Shown piece after piece: positions 9,421 through 21,874 of a stretch of DNA of 64,000 nucleotides. The stretch lies in assembly GCA_032622095.1 (NCBI GenBank), contig CP136067.1, forward strand, positions 49,081,899 through 49,145,898. The letters run 5' to 3'. The notes under the pieces were generated by a model, which did no database searches, was not told where the DNA came from, and worked only from the letters and a program-made list of their open reading frames with translations. Numbering within the stretch: the stretch's first letter is position 1; every line of letters starts with the position of its first letter. The position numbers and the translations under genes are program-made. The stretch comes from Siphonodentalium dalli. Taxonomy: Eukaryota > Mollusca > Scaphopoda > Gadilida > Siphonodentaliidae.

Positions 9421-10292
9421 AGGGACGGGCGGCATTCGTTGCAGGTTATAATTTAGAAATAACATTATCAAATTATGATAATTTCCTCAAGAATATACTA
9501 ATAAATAGCATATTGATGATATGAATGCGATATTATTCACAAAACATGTTTTGTATCCGAGCAAATACAGGTCGACTGTTGTTTAGTTTCTCATGATATT
9601 GCGCCATTTCCTTATTTAGATTCGCGCACTTTACGTCGGTTGTAAAGCTCCTAATATGGTGCACTTACAACTCACAATACGATTAATCATCATATTCCTT
9701 ATTTAGATTCGCACGATTTACGTCTGTTGTAAAACTCGTAATATGGTGCGCTTACAACTCACAATACGATTCCTCGTAATATTCCTTATTTGGTATGTAT
9801 TACCATATACAGGTTAGGAGAAAATACTAACTGGATTGAAAAATATTCATCTCTTTGCAAGAACAATTATATTATGTACACGTTTTCAGTCTGATCATTT
9901 CCCAATCATGACATAATGTGGATTAGCTTCATTTTGAACTGACGGCGGGTAGAATGGATGGATTAAAAATAAAATCTGGTGTGATTTGCATGCGATTATT
10001 GATTGCACTAATAATTTCATATACGTATTCCACAGCGCAACGGAACATTTTCATTGGACGATGCGGAAGTTCCCATACCAGTGTTTGTCTATAAACAATC
10101 GTAACGTAACTGTTTTATATTTGTTTACACAACCAAGGGTACAAATATGACAATAACATGCAACCTAAGCGATATTTATGATTTATATAAGAACAACATA
10201 TGTCTATTATATAATATTCTTTCTGTTTATGGCGGTTTTAGTGGATGTGACTATTTAAAAACCTATATCCAAAGGGAAAGCCGCCCGTATCT
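9421..10292. mobile_element. TTAA-flanked MITE, AGGGACGGGCGGC ends
   Basis: Left end AGGGACGGGCGGCATTC and right end AAGCCGCCCGTATCT are inverted repeats flanked by TTAA at 9417-9420 and 10293-10296. It contains an 87-bp direct duplication (9608-9781). No coding frame. Target duplication places it with piggyBac or Kolobok derivatives. Confidence 0.8.
9608..9781 (+). repeat. 87-bp direct repeat dimer
   Basis: Two copies starting TTCCTTATTTAGATTCGC, at 9608 and 9695, differing by a few bases. Internal to the element at 9421-10292. Confidence 0.85.
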
Positions 10293-10538
10293 TTAACAAA
10301 CATAATTTGTCTCATTTGTGATGAGAAAAAAGTTTAACTGAAAAAACAAAACATGTCATAACGGAATGCTTGCGTATATACACCGACTTGATGAAAGAAG
10401 TATTATGATAAATTAATTTTCATAATGCAAAACGAAAGACAAAACACACATGTTAATTGTAACTACCTTCATTTGTGTACTGCAATAAACTTTAAAGGCC
10501 CAATTAATTTTCTAACCCACAGATCACATTATATAAAA

Positions 10539-11041
10539 CTAGCCGATGAGCCCGACGTTGTCCGGGCTATTCAAAAACCAAATTTCAAGTCGATAGCTCC
10601 ACCCGTTTCCGAGATCTGGTCTGCGCATGCGCGAAGCTGGCGTCGCACGGGCTCGGTGACCCGATAAAATTCGTATCGGGGGCAAGATACATTCACATAC
10701 CAAATTTCAAGTCGATAGCTCCACCAGTTTCCGAGATCTCGTCTGCGCATGTGCGAAGCTGGCTTCGCACGGGCTCGGCGACCCGATAAAATTCGTATCC
10801 CGGGCAAGATACATTTACATACCAAATTTCAAGTCGATAGCTCCACCCGTTTCCGAGATCTCGTCTGCGCATGCGCTGCACGGGCGTCGCACGGGCTCGC
10901 CAATACGACAACGACCACCGCCTGGTCAAACTACACACACGTACCAAGTTTAGTCCCGATCGGTCGAGAATCGTAGATTTGTATTAATGACAAACAGACA
11001 GACAGACAGACAGACCGAGGTCTTCAAATATATATATGAGA
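10539..11041 (-). mobile_element. non-autonomous Helitron, copy 1
   Basis: Read on the minus strand the element starts TCTCATATATATATTTG and ends with the hairpin GCCCGGACAACGTCGGGC, seven bases, then CTAG. 5'-TC, a 3' hairpin and CTRR are the marks of Helitrons. The interior holds about three 122-bp tandem units and a CTGT microsatellite. It abuts copy 2 with no base between: CTAG of copy 2 meets TC of copy 1. Confidence 0.8.
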
Positions 11042-11868
11042 CTAGCCGATGAGCCCGACGTTGTCCGGGCTATTCAAAAACCAAATTTCAAGTCGATAGC
11101 TCCACCCGTTGTCCGGGCTATTCAAAAACCAAATTTCAAGTCGAAAGCTCCACCCGTTTCCGAGATCTGGTCTGCGCATGTGCGAAGCTGGCGTCGCACG
11201 GGCTCGGCGACCCGATAACATTCGTATCCGGGGCAAGATACATTCACATACCAAATTTCAAGTCGATAGCTCCACCCGTTTCCGAGATCTCGTCTGCGCA
11301 TGCGCGAAGCTGGCGTCGCACGGGCTCGGCGACCCGATAAAATTCGTATCCGGGGCAAGATACATTCACATAAGTCGATAGCTCTACCCAGCCCGAAATT
11401 TCAAGTCTATAGCTCTACCCGTTTCCGAGATCTGGTCTGCGCATGCGCGAAGCTGGCGTCGCACGGGCTCGGCGACCCGATAAAATTCGTATCCGGGGCA
11501 AGATACATTCACATAGCAAATTTCAAGTCGATAGCTCCACCCGTTTCCGAGATCTGGTCTGCGCATGCGCGAAGCTGGTGTCGCACGGGCTCGGCGACCC
11601 GATAAAATTCGTATCCGGGGCAAGATACATTCGCATAGCAAATTTCAAGTCGATAGCTCCACCCGTTTCCGAGATCTCGTCTGCGCATGCGCGAAGCGGG
11701 CGCCGCACGGGCTCGCCAATGCGACAACGTTCACCGCCTGGTCAAACTACACACACGTACCAAGTTTCGTCCCGATCGGTCGAGAATCGTAGATTTGTAT
11801 AAATGACAGACAAACAAACAAACAAACAAACATACATACAGACAGAGGTCTTCAAAATATATATGAGA
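11042..11868 (-). mobile_element. non-autonomous Helitron, copy 2
   Basis: Same ends as copy 1, with 5' TCTCATATATATTTTG at 11868 and 3' CTAG at 11042. The interior has more 122-bp units, about five, so it is longer. The pair lies between A and T when compared with the empty site in E1 copy a (minus strand ...CATAAATTTTATA...), without target duplication, as expected for rolling-circle insertion. No Rep/helicase is encoded. Confidence 0.8.
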
Positions 11869-12262
11869 TATATGCCCTAGTATTACCATTTGGACGAGGA
11901 ATCTCCGAAACATTGTATTATCAACTTATTGGTGTAATAATTACTGTGAACATGTTGGTTTGTTGAGGTAACGATGTGTTTTATATGCTTAAGTATCATC
12001 TGGACTGTACTGCATAGTCTGTTATTTGCAATGGAAAAGGGAATAACTCTATATCTTAGTTTGAATTCTGTTGCATTCTTCGAGTAAAACGGAGATATGA
12101 TTTCAGTTATTTTTTATTACGCTGTGGGCACATTCTGAGACACAGGCGTTTCAAATGGTGATGTATTATAGTATTTTAATCATATTTTACCTCATATATT
12201 GTTATTAAAACCGTATAAAAAGTCACTATGAAAAATAAAATAATCAGTGACTTGAAAATTAA

Positions 12263-12410
12263 AGATGCATAATCTGAATTAACACTTGCAAATTACTATT
12301 TCATTGGCTTCTGGAATAAATAAATATTTGACTCGAGTCGAGGAACCCACGCATCAAAGCTCAGTGATCAGATATCGATGTTTGAAATCTATTATTTTTC
12401 ACCACCGATA
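12263..12410. mobile_element. truncated TTAA MITE E3
   Basis: Starts AGATGCATAATC after TTAA (12259-12262), matching the right end of the E3 relative at 26393-26839 in reverse. It carries the shared block GACTCGAGTCGAGGAACCCA. It lacks a recognisable right end and passes into the G-rich repeat. Confidence 0.65.
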
Positions 12411-12417
12411 ATTTTTA

Positions 12418-12830
12418 AGATTATTTTTTTGTCATGTAGGTGCTGGGTGGGGGGGAGGGGTGGGGGAGATATCCTGACCTGGACATCTCCCCCCCCCCCC
12501 CACCCCAAACCCTGAATCAAACAACTTGTTGTCAGAAGAAGTTAATTTCTCGCTGTTTCATGACTATATAAAGCAAAACAAGCGATAAAACCATAAGATT
12601 ATTTTTTTGTCATGTAGGTGCTGGGTGGGGGGGGGGGTGGATATCCTGACCTGGACATCTCCCCCCCCCACCCCAAACCCTGACTCAAACAACTTTCTCT
12701 TGGAGAAGCTAATTTCTCGCTGTTTCATTACTATATAAAGCAAAATAAGCGATAAAACCATAAGATGTAGGCGCGGGGTGGGGGGGGGGGGTGGAATATC
12801 CAAGCCTGGACGTTTGTAAGAAAAGAAAAA
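12418..12830. repeat. G/C-tract tandem repeat, about 176 bp
   Basis: Units begin near 12418 and 12594, with a partial third near 12763. Each holds a long G-tract, then GATATCCTGACCTGGACATC, then a long C-tract, so the tracts face each other as a hairpin, and ends with a block containing CGCTGTTTCAT. G-quadruplex or slipped structures are plausible. Confidence 0.8.
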
Positions 12831-13100
12831 ATTTGAATTAAAAAAAAAAAAATTCTGGTCATTTCATGAACAGACAATCAAATTCGTGAAAAAACTAATT
12901 TTGTCAATTTTTTTTTTTTAAATAAAAAAAAAATTTATAATTTTTTTTTTTTAATTTCCAAAAACATTTTTCTGGCCATTTCAGAACCAAACGATATCAT
13001 ATGAGTGAAATTATTTTTTAGTCGTACATGGGGGGGGGGGGAGATATCCAGGGTGGGGGGGGGGGAGATATCCTGGGGGGGGGGGGAGATGACGTGTTAC
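12831..13100. repeat. low-complexity A/T and G tracts
   Basis: Alternating long A and T runs (12831-12960) followed by repeated GGGGGGGGGAGATATCC motifs (13029-13091). No gene. Confidence 0.8.
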
Positions 13101-13579
13101 ACCGGTACTTCAAGCTCTTAAACTTTTGAAAATTACCAACCTGACATCCCCTATGAATTTAAGATTTGTGGCTAATTCGGTCCAACAGTTTAACATGAAG
13201 TAGGAACATATGAACTGTTGGTTTAAAACATACGGTTGGAAAATCAAATCGAACTATGAGAACAATTCTCAACCTATTTTTGGTGTGAAAATCTAATCTA
13301 CAACTAATGTTGTATCAGGCATGAAATTTTCAACTGTTGAAAATTTGAACGAAGTCAAAACTCCACCCCCTCTACACTCTCTCCCCATTGCCAAAAAACA
13401 TTGCCCCCCACCAGGCAGACTGGAAATCAATATTATTATACCAATACCAAACAGCATAGATACAGGTAGGGAGGGTGGGGAGAGTTAAATCTCTTATCTC
13501 TACCCGTAGTTGAAAAAATGTGAATCCCCCATCTATGAGATCCATTCATCTAGTAATTTCAAATGGCAGATTTAAGAGT
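13101..13579. other. no recognised feature
   Basis: Intron-like sequence between low-complexity DNA and the next MITE. No open frame or repeat recognised. Confidence 0.5.
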
Positions 13580-13583
13580 TTAA

Positions 13584-14175
13584 AGGGGTACTGTACCCAA
13601 GATGTTGTTGTTGGTTTCTATAATCCCCGAGTCGGAGAATAATGTAACAACTTTTCAATTTTTTGAAAGTTTGTTGAGTACGAAGTATTGTTACGGATGG
13701 CAAATTTACCGGAATGCAAAAATACAAATTGTCGTTGTCGAGTAATTTTTGTAAAGTTTTCAACCAAATGAATCAAATAAACATTATATTATATGGTTAG
13801 TAGTCCCATATACTCATTTAAGTTAGTGTACCGTCACTAGTCAATGAATGGCTTGGGTTTTCTCCCCGTATAAGCATAATGTTTCAAACGATCGTGTGTG
13901 CAATTGTTTTCCTAATCCGGTATCCCTCAATTATAATTTGATTACGTTTTGTACACGGAAATTCGAATTTTAAGAGACGCCATTTTATGGCTGGAGCCAT
14001 AAAATCAATTTATATTAAATTATTAACTTTTAAATTATTAAATTTTAAGATAGCCTATTAACCTGAGCGTTTACAGAATACATCTTCGACTCAAATTACT
14101 TATATTTCTATATAGTATCGATAATAGATCGTTGTTATCACCGGGAATTTATTGAAAATGGCGTACAGTACCCCT
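13584..14175. mobile_element. TTAA-flanked MITE, AGGGGTACTGTAC ends
   Basis: Perfect 13-bp terminal inverted repeats, AGGGGTACTGTAC and GTACAGTACCCCT, flanked by TTAA at 13580-13583 and 14176-14179. No coding frame. Same family as 5772-6055. Confidence 0.9.
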
Positions 14176-16729
14176 TTAAGTGAATTGATTTCCCTCAAAA
14201 TAGCCCGGTGGCTTAGGGTCAAAATTTAGCAAAATCGTGACAGACCGGATTAAAGCATGAAACTTTGCCGATATGTAAAATGGAATATGGGGAACAAATT
14301 TGGAGGGGGGTGCCCGGGCTACGGGTCATGGTTCAGAAGAATTTCTTGTTTCCATGGTAACGTCATAACATATTTGGGGAAAAGTGAAAAAATGCCCCAG
14401 TATGGAAACAGTTAGACTTGTGTTTGAATAAATGATGTGAACTCATAGTGCAATCAATGGTTCATCAACTGAACTGGGTCACTAGGACATGTATGGTCAA
14501 GGTCAACCACTAAGGTCAAGGTCATTGGAAAATATATCATTTTTCTGTCTATTTTTTATTGATGGTCTCATATGCCGCCAACCCTAAAGCTTTAGTCATA
14601 AAGGCATTCCCTTTCATAAATGCACAAAAAATAGGGCATCACCACTATGTTCAATTTGGTATATGATATACTTTATTTCATATGGTCATTGTTTACTTTT
14701 GATAACCTTAAGTTTAGATCATCACATTTTTTAGATACCACTTTTTATGGTATTTGTGCAATTACGGCCTGGACTATGCTAAAGATAAATCAAGTAAATT
14801 TGAATTTGACCCTCACAAATAAATATTAAATATAGTCATACGACGTAAATATAGAGCGATTGTGTTGGGTTAATATTAATATTAAAGTTTTTGAGTAGAG
14901 TTGGTAATTTTAATACATAACATACATCTTGTTGCCATGGCAACTGCTAGCGAAAATATCGTAAAATTACCATTTTCAAATGAAAATGATAACGCTTTGC
15001 GAATAATTTCTCAGAATTTATTCCACCGACATGTCCTATATCAGAAATTCATTCACTTCGGAGGTAAAATGTGGACTTATATGAACATAATTATGGTTTC
15101 CATGACAACCATTATCCCAAATAATGTCACAATGGCCAATTCAATTGACTTTTTGTGTATTACTTCCTCAATTTTGTTCAGAAAAACTTCAATGCGTAAT
15201 ACTATCCGCGGGGTAAGTTAGTCATACATGTCCATTACAAATAATATGTTGGGTGGACCCAATGTACTTGTTTCCAAAGCAATTGTTTCAAATTTGATCA
15301 CTGACATAGTAACATTTCTGTCAACTTCAGTAGACTTTAGAAGATTATCGAATGCTAAAATCTACATGGGTAACTAAGATATTATTGCCGAAAAAGGCAA
15401 CCACATAAATTAATTATACCTGTTGTACTACTGCATGTACAGTAATTCGATTCTGTCCTATGGCAGCACAGTTACAAAACATATCTTCAATCCATGCAAA
15501 AATGAAAAACACGTTGTTCTATGATCGGAGACGTGGCTGGAGGGTCTCTGCTGGGAGTGTCTGCCTTGGAATTTTCAACTGAACTCTCCCACTTGATCCA
15601 CACCAACATATGGGTCTGGTCCAACCATTTTTGACGGAGATATGTCCCTTCTCGACTCAGATGTGACATGAGCATCATAAAAATACAGGTCAAATTCGAA
15701 AATGGTTTGGTTCAATGAATGTTATCTGTTATGTCCCTTTTTGACTCAGAATTTCTTTTTAATTTTGGTGTCTGGGACGGGAACTTCATTTAGTGTGTAC
15801 AATTTTACCCTCTCTGTTAAACTTTGAGCATGATTCTCTGTCCATATCCATACTGCTGTGTACCGGTACTCCCTGATAATACGGTCGTTGTCACACCCCA
15901 TGTCTTTTGATCTAGATTGTAGATCCCTTCAGACCGTGGTCTTATTCCATTCCCTTTTCTCAATTTAAACTCGACTGTTAATATGGCGAGAGACCGTTGG
16001 CGGGCGTCCTCGTGTGGCAACAAACCAATATAACATCGCCTTTTTTATATGGATTCTGACCATTTTTGAACGATTTTCGATGAAAAACATGGCCGCCGGC
16101 AGCTATCTTGGATTTCTCGCTTTGTATGACTAAATCCTTTGCCACACCATACAGACCATATCCCTCATCCGATCAACAACAAACTTCATACCAATCATCG
16201 GGGTGTCATATAGATGGGAGCCATCAATTTTTTCCAAAATCCGTTAAAAAACATGACTGCCAGCAGCTATTTTGGATTTCAAAATTGAATCCATCGCGCA
16301 CATTGCAACCCGCATTTAATATATATTTGTTATGTTAACTGACCTTTGGAGCAATGGAATAAAATTTCACCAAAAATCACCATTGGGATTCTAGTCATAT
16401 TACAAAAAGAAATGAGCAGAACTGTGCAATGTAAGTGAGGCATACCTTTACTTATAATATTCCAACTCAATGGAACCAAAAACGTCATTTTGACTCAAAA
16501 TGACCGGCAAGATGGCGGCTAAATTATGGGGGGAGTAGATATATTGCCCCAGCCCGCCGTGCAATCACTTACAAGTTGTGGTTGATAGATAACATCAACT
16601 TATATGCCTTCTACATTGAATACAAACATTGCTGGTACACCTTGGTTAATAGTTACTATTGTAACCACTGACATTACCAGAACTATTGGATTTTTCTCTC
16701 ACAAAGTTAAAATATGATTATGAATTATG

Positions 16730-18480
16730 TATATGCAAGTGTGGAATGTATGAATGGCCGTGTGTGGGGTACTTGTATATCTGGAAGAGCTGTATGGTCA
16801 TTTGTGAGGTGTATATGTATACAGTGTTCGCGCTGGACCGAAAAATATTGTGGCCAAAAGTTTAGCCAAATGTATAACAATTTATTCAAATTAAATCCTC
16901 ATTTTCTGAGCAGTTCAGAATTGATGACTAAAATATTTGTTTTAAACTTTATTTGTTACTCAGAATAAAATCATAATTAAAACAACTTTAAACAACAAAA
17001 TATTTTAGGAACATAATTATAGGTCGCTAACTGATAAAGTAATGAGCTGTGTTAGTTGTCATCGCTATTTTCTCTGAGATAAAAAAATGTTGCTTATTAT
17101 CATGAGATGATAACTGTTGAATATCTATTGATTTCAAACCTTCCATGATGTGAAGCTAGATTATTATTAGACGGGAGAGAGATTTTCACGGTACGATATT
17201 CCCGAAGTGCGAAATACTATCGTCGCCTAACTTCGTAGAGTCTGTCGATCTATTCAGCACTTTTGAATTAGCTTCCCGTCTCCATTTGTGGTAAACAAAA
17301 TGTTTGGCCAAATGAAATTTGTATTGGCCAATTTCGAAAAAATTGGCCATTGGCCAATTTGGCCACTGATAGCGCGAACACTATGCATACCTGGAGTGAC
17401 CGTATGGTCATTGTTAGTGTGTATATGTATATCTTGGGTGGTTATATGGCCATCGGCGTGGATAATATGTATACTGGGGTAACTGTATGGGTAATGGTGA
17501 GGTGAATAGGTATTCATTGCGTGACTGTATGATCATGACTGTGGTGAATATGTATGTATGGTTATGGGTCAGGCCTGGGGGTGTACCTGGTGTGCCTACA
17601 TGGTGACTAATTACTGTATGGTCATGTGTGAGGTGTACCCAATTGTGGCTGTATGGCCATGTGTGAGGTGTTTTGTCTATAAAGCAGGTGGCTATATTTG
17701 CCATTGGTGGGGTGTATATGAAGGCATTGAGTTACTGTTGTCATGGTTGGGTGTATATGTATATATGGAGTGGCTATATGGCAATGGGTGTGGTGAATAG
17801 GTATACAGGGAGTGACCATATCGTCAATGGTGAGGTGAATAGGTATACATGATACAAGGAGTGACAATGATTCTGTGTGTGGACCATAGGTATACAGAAA
17901 GTGACCATATGGGCATGGGTCAGTTGCAGGAGTATACCCGGTGTACCTGCATGGTGACTCATGTCTGTATGGTCATGTGTGGGGTGTGCATGTATACCCA
18001 AGTTTGGCTATGTGGTCATGTGTGAGGTGTATGTGTATAAAGCATTTAGCTACATGGCCATTGCTGAGGTGTATATGTATACCTGGAATGATTCAATGGT
18101 CATGGTTGGGTGTATATGTATATCTTGAGTGGTTATAGGACCATGGTTGTTGCGAATATGTATATATGGATGCCAATAGTGAGGTGAATATATATATACA
18201 AGGAGGGACTGTATTATAGCCCATCAATGTATGATCATGCATGTGGTGAACAGATATATAGTGACTAAATAGTCATGGGTCAGGTGTATGAGTATACCTG
18301 TTGTGTCTGTATGGTGACTCGGGGCTGTATGGTCATGGGTGGGGTGTACGGATATACCCAATGGTGGCTGCATGGTCATGGGTGAGGTGTTTGTATATAA
18401 AGTGAGTGGTTATATGGTCATTTGTCTGGTCTATATATAGAGTAACACTATGGCCATGGGTGTGTCGCAACGGTGGGCCT
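16730..18480 (+). repeat. degenerate 38-41 bp minisatellite core
   Basis: Repeating pattern of GTGACTGTATGGTCATG followed by GGTGTATATGTATA, strongly diverged between copies and interrupted by a 560-bp MITE at 16823-17382. Forms the centre of the foldback element. Confidence 0.7.
16823..17382. mobile_element. 560-bp MITE with 8-bp target duplication
   Basis: Termini AGTGTTCGCGCT and AGCGCGAACACT are perfect inverted repeats. The flanks ATGTATAC (16815-16822) and ATGCATAC (17383-17390) are a target duplication with one mismatch. Eight-base duplications fit hAT or P superfamilies. The interior has TTGGCCAA-type repeats and no open frame. Confidence 0.85.
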
Positions 18481-21113
18481 ATGGTGGCTATCGATTTCCA
18501 CAATAACTCAAGTATATGCTAATCAATAGAGATGTGTAGTTGTCAGTTGATTAAGTAACATTTTAATAACCAAGTACTAGTGAGTTACAATTTGATACCT
18601 TTTCGGAACAGCATAGAATAATGTATGGGATATATGTGGATTTTTTACATATCTGATTGCCATTTTGCAAGCCATCTTGAGTAATTTTGTCTAAAAAACA
18701 CCCCCGTGTGACACATTTAAGACAGTTCAAAACGATAAACACCTTTAATACCAAATATAGTTCAATTTTACTTGAGAAAAAAATGGTCCAAACCCGAAAA
18801 GTTAATTTGTATATCGCGTTTGTGAGAGAGAAATCCAATATGTCTTGTAATGTCAGTGGTTACAATAGTAACTATTAACCAAGGTGCATCAGCAATGTTA
18901 GTATTCAAAGTATAGAAGGATTATAAGTCGATTTTATTCATGAACCACAACTTGTAAGTGATTGCAAGGCGCGCTGGGGCAATATATCTACCATTTTCCA
19001 TAATATGACTGCCATTTTGGCGGTCATTTTGAGTCAAAGTGACCATTTTGGTTCCATTGAGTAGGAATATTCATAGGTAAAGGTGTGCCTCATTGCACAA
19101 TGCACAGTTCTGCTCATTTCATTTTGTAATATGACTAGGATCCCAATGGTGATTTTTTGTGAAATTTTATAGCGCGTTCTGTAAAATCAAAATTTTGAGA
19201 GAACGGAAGGGACTGTGACTCACAGAATGGCATATTTCATTGCTCCAATGATCAGTTAACATTAAAAATATATAATAAATGTGGGTTGCAGTGTGCGGCT
19301 ACGGATTCAAATTTGAAATCCAATGATCTGTTAACTTAAACAATTTTAAATAAAGTTGCAATTCTCATCAGTTCCAATCAGCAGAAACTAATCTAGAAAA
19401 TATTAGTGAAAAATAGTCACATTTTCCACAACCAGCGACCATTTTGATGGCTATCTTGGAATGGGATTTCCAATTTTGCCATAAAACGCTAACATTGTGT
19501 CTTAGCTTCACAATAATATATACATTTGTATACATATGTCAAGATTTACTCTCTATAATTTACATCAAACTAACTTATAGTGCCTCGTCTTAAAACACGG
19601 CGACCATGTTGGACGCCATCTTGTTTCGTGTCTACACGGCCACTTTCTTTCCGTGTTAACATTGCTTAAAAGTTGAGGGACATAACAAGGAAGAAAATGA
19701 GAGAGGTGAAGTTAAGACCTGTGGTGTGCGGTGTACAAGTACCCTATCAGCTTCCAGACTATTATATTTGCATTTGCATTGCCATCGCGTGACCTTTTTG
19801 ACATCTTGTGACGTCGTCAGTGATAGAGTATTCCAATACCTACAAAATGACACATCACCTGTTAAATTCAATCTCAATGACATCCCCATAAATGGGATAC
19901 TATCCCCCATCATAATGGTAACACATTAGGGTACATAATAATACAAAAGAAGTTAAGTTATGGAGTGGGTGCACCAGGGGTCCTACCAGCTCATGGACTA
20001 ATGCAACAAATTGAGGTAGGTTAATCATACAGACAAATAATATGACCTAAAGTGATAAAGACAGCATTTTTTTTACAATGACCTTGACCCTTGAGATGAG
20101 TACTGGCGGTCCGTTATGGAGAATATATTTATATAAATATTATTATATAACTATATCCACCAATAAGTCCACTGCTATCACCAATATACTTCATATATGA
20201 TCATTTTCCAGAATTCTCAGATATCACACACTGTTGCTATGGTAACATTATTTTTCAGGAAACTGAGTGATATGAAGCGTGTCAACGTTGGTTTCCAATG
20301 TCTCCAGTATATGGGCTTTATGAAAAAATATGTTGCTGAAAATCCACAAAACATTTTACGAAACCCATTTTTTTTATTACAAATGACAGGCTATTACCAT
20401 GGCAGTTGGCAGCTCAGATGAAAAATTCTGAAATTTCAGGCCCTGATTATGACAATTCAAACAGTTCAAACAAAACACATCTATAAGGCAGTTCATACAC
20501 CAAATTGAAGGCAAGAAACCTTCGATTCTACATAAATTACATGGTTTGGGTTAATTGCGAAATAGGGACATTTAGGGGCAAGTGAATGCTGAATTACTAG
20601 TTGTAAATGAACAAATTACTAAATGACCTTGACCTTAGTGGATGACCTTGACACAAATGCCTCTCCCCATTTATATTATGAAGTGGCCAACCACTTGTAT
20701 TCTGAACTTAGATACTAATAATATCAAACATAGTACCAATTAGTTTAACAGAAACAGGTATTTTCCGATTCCTCCAATTTTCCAGATGCTGTTGCCATGG
20801 AAACCAGATTTATTCCTCACCACGATCTGGTAGTCCGGGCACCCCCCGCCAAAAAGATTACCCTATGTTCAAAGAACATATGTACCAAATGTCATGCTTT
20901 AATCCGGCCAGTCACGATTTTTTTGTTAATCCACTGGACTAAAAGATTACTAAAACAAATCTGAACCCAAAGACCCTCCATACCAATAACAGACAAACAG
21001 AAAAATTCAATCCAGTACACCCCCCCCCCAATTTTTCTTCGAAAAATCAGGGTATAATTTCATTTGGATAAGTGGTGGTTAAGAAAATAATATTCGAACA
21101 GTCAAATCTGAAT

Positions 21114-21345
21114 TTAGTGTGTGACATTTGCAGAATGAGGTCCCCAAAGGCGGGTTAGCATCACCGAATTCACCCTCTGGGGACTGCATTCTGATAAGGC
21201 CTCAACTGCCAGTGGAAACCTAGGAACAGATTGAAGTTCTCCAGTTGAAGTTGGTGATGTACCCCCATTGAGCATCTCGATTATGCATTTTATCTTCCGC
21301 AATTAGGGGATATAGAAACTGAACAGAAGGTAAAAAGTTCTAAAA
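21114..21345. repeat. diverged copy of palindromic MITE family P
   Basis: Carries the family blocks GCAGAATGAGGTCCCC, GAATTCACCCTCTGGGGAC and GATTATGCATTTTATCTTCC in the order of the intact palindrome at 35329-35792, with rearrangement. The remaining 170 bp before it hold only a C-run near 21020. Confidence 0.6.
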
Positions 21346-21351
21346 ATGTCA

Positions 21352-21564
21352 ATTTGATACTGTAGATACTTCCCAGAAGATGAGGCCTAAGCAGAATGAG
21401 GTCCCTGGATGATGTATTTGGTGATGCTAGCCTGCTATATGGGGTAACATCACTAAATTCACACATCTGGGACCTCAGTCTTGGGAACAGATTTTTTTTT
21501 TAATTTGATAATGGCAACAAACAGCAGTGCTAGTGTAGTTGTTTACACAAGCCTGTCCCATAAC
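21352..21564 (+). repeat. direct repeat, first copy
   Basis: Runs from ATTTGATACTGTAGATACTT to ACACAAGCCTGTCCCATAAC. The second copy is 523 bp downstream (21875-22105) and differs mainly by a small substitution-insertion after CACACATCT. Contains a family P fragment. Confidence 0.85.
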
Positions 21565-21874
21565 ATCTGTTATTCTAATCTCAATCAATGCTAATGACTG
21601 CGTCTGTCTCTCTTGAGCTAATACCCGACTGAGTCCTCTGGTAGATGATGAGAGAGGCAAGTTGTGATATGATATGGGGTGGAGAGACTGTTGGTTGCGG
21701 AGAGAGTGGGGGTCTGGATCATGTGGGGGGTGATGGAAAGTTTCCGTGATTACATTAAAGATTAAAGTTTCATAACTCTGCGGATGTCAAAATGGTGTTC
21801 GTTTTTCAAATTGTATAACATGTTTAAAAAAAAAAATCTTTTTAAATTGAGCAAGGAGTTCAATCTGAATTTTT

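Larger units (their letters stand above)
10496..12262. mobile_element. TTAA MITE family E1 (copy c), interrupted
   Basis: The left end AGGCCCAATTAATTTTC follows TTAA (10492-10495). The body resumes after 11868 and matches copy a to GACTTGAAAATTAA. It is split by two Helitron-like elements (10539-11868). Its right terminal repeat is cut at an internal TTAA where an E3 element (12263 onward) has inserted. Confidence 0.75.
14201..20941. mobile_element. 6.7 kb foldback element
   Basis: Long diverged inverted arms enclose a repeat core. Outer pair: AAAATCGTGAC, CCGGATTAAAGCATGA and GGGGTGCCCGG near 14230-14320 face their complements near 20830-20930. Inner pair: 16360-16720 faces 18815-19165, sharing AAAAATCACCATTGGGAT and TTGGTTAATAGTTACTATTG. 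The arms also hold AAGGTCAAGGTCA and ATGGCCGCC-type motifs, common in non-coding repeats of marine invertebrates. No transposase was seen. The precise ends are approximate. Confidence 0.65.

Noticed and set aside
10571-11792. Arginine-rich frames on both strands (for example SETGGAIDLKFGM)
   Set aside because: Translation of the 122-bp Helitron-internal repeats; all frames are open because the repeat is GC-rich.
17254-18138. Histidine/proline/tyrosine-rich frames
   Set aside because: Translation of the degenerate GTATATGTATA minisatellite on both strands.
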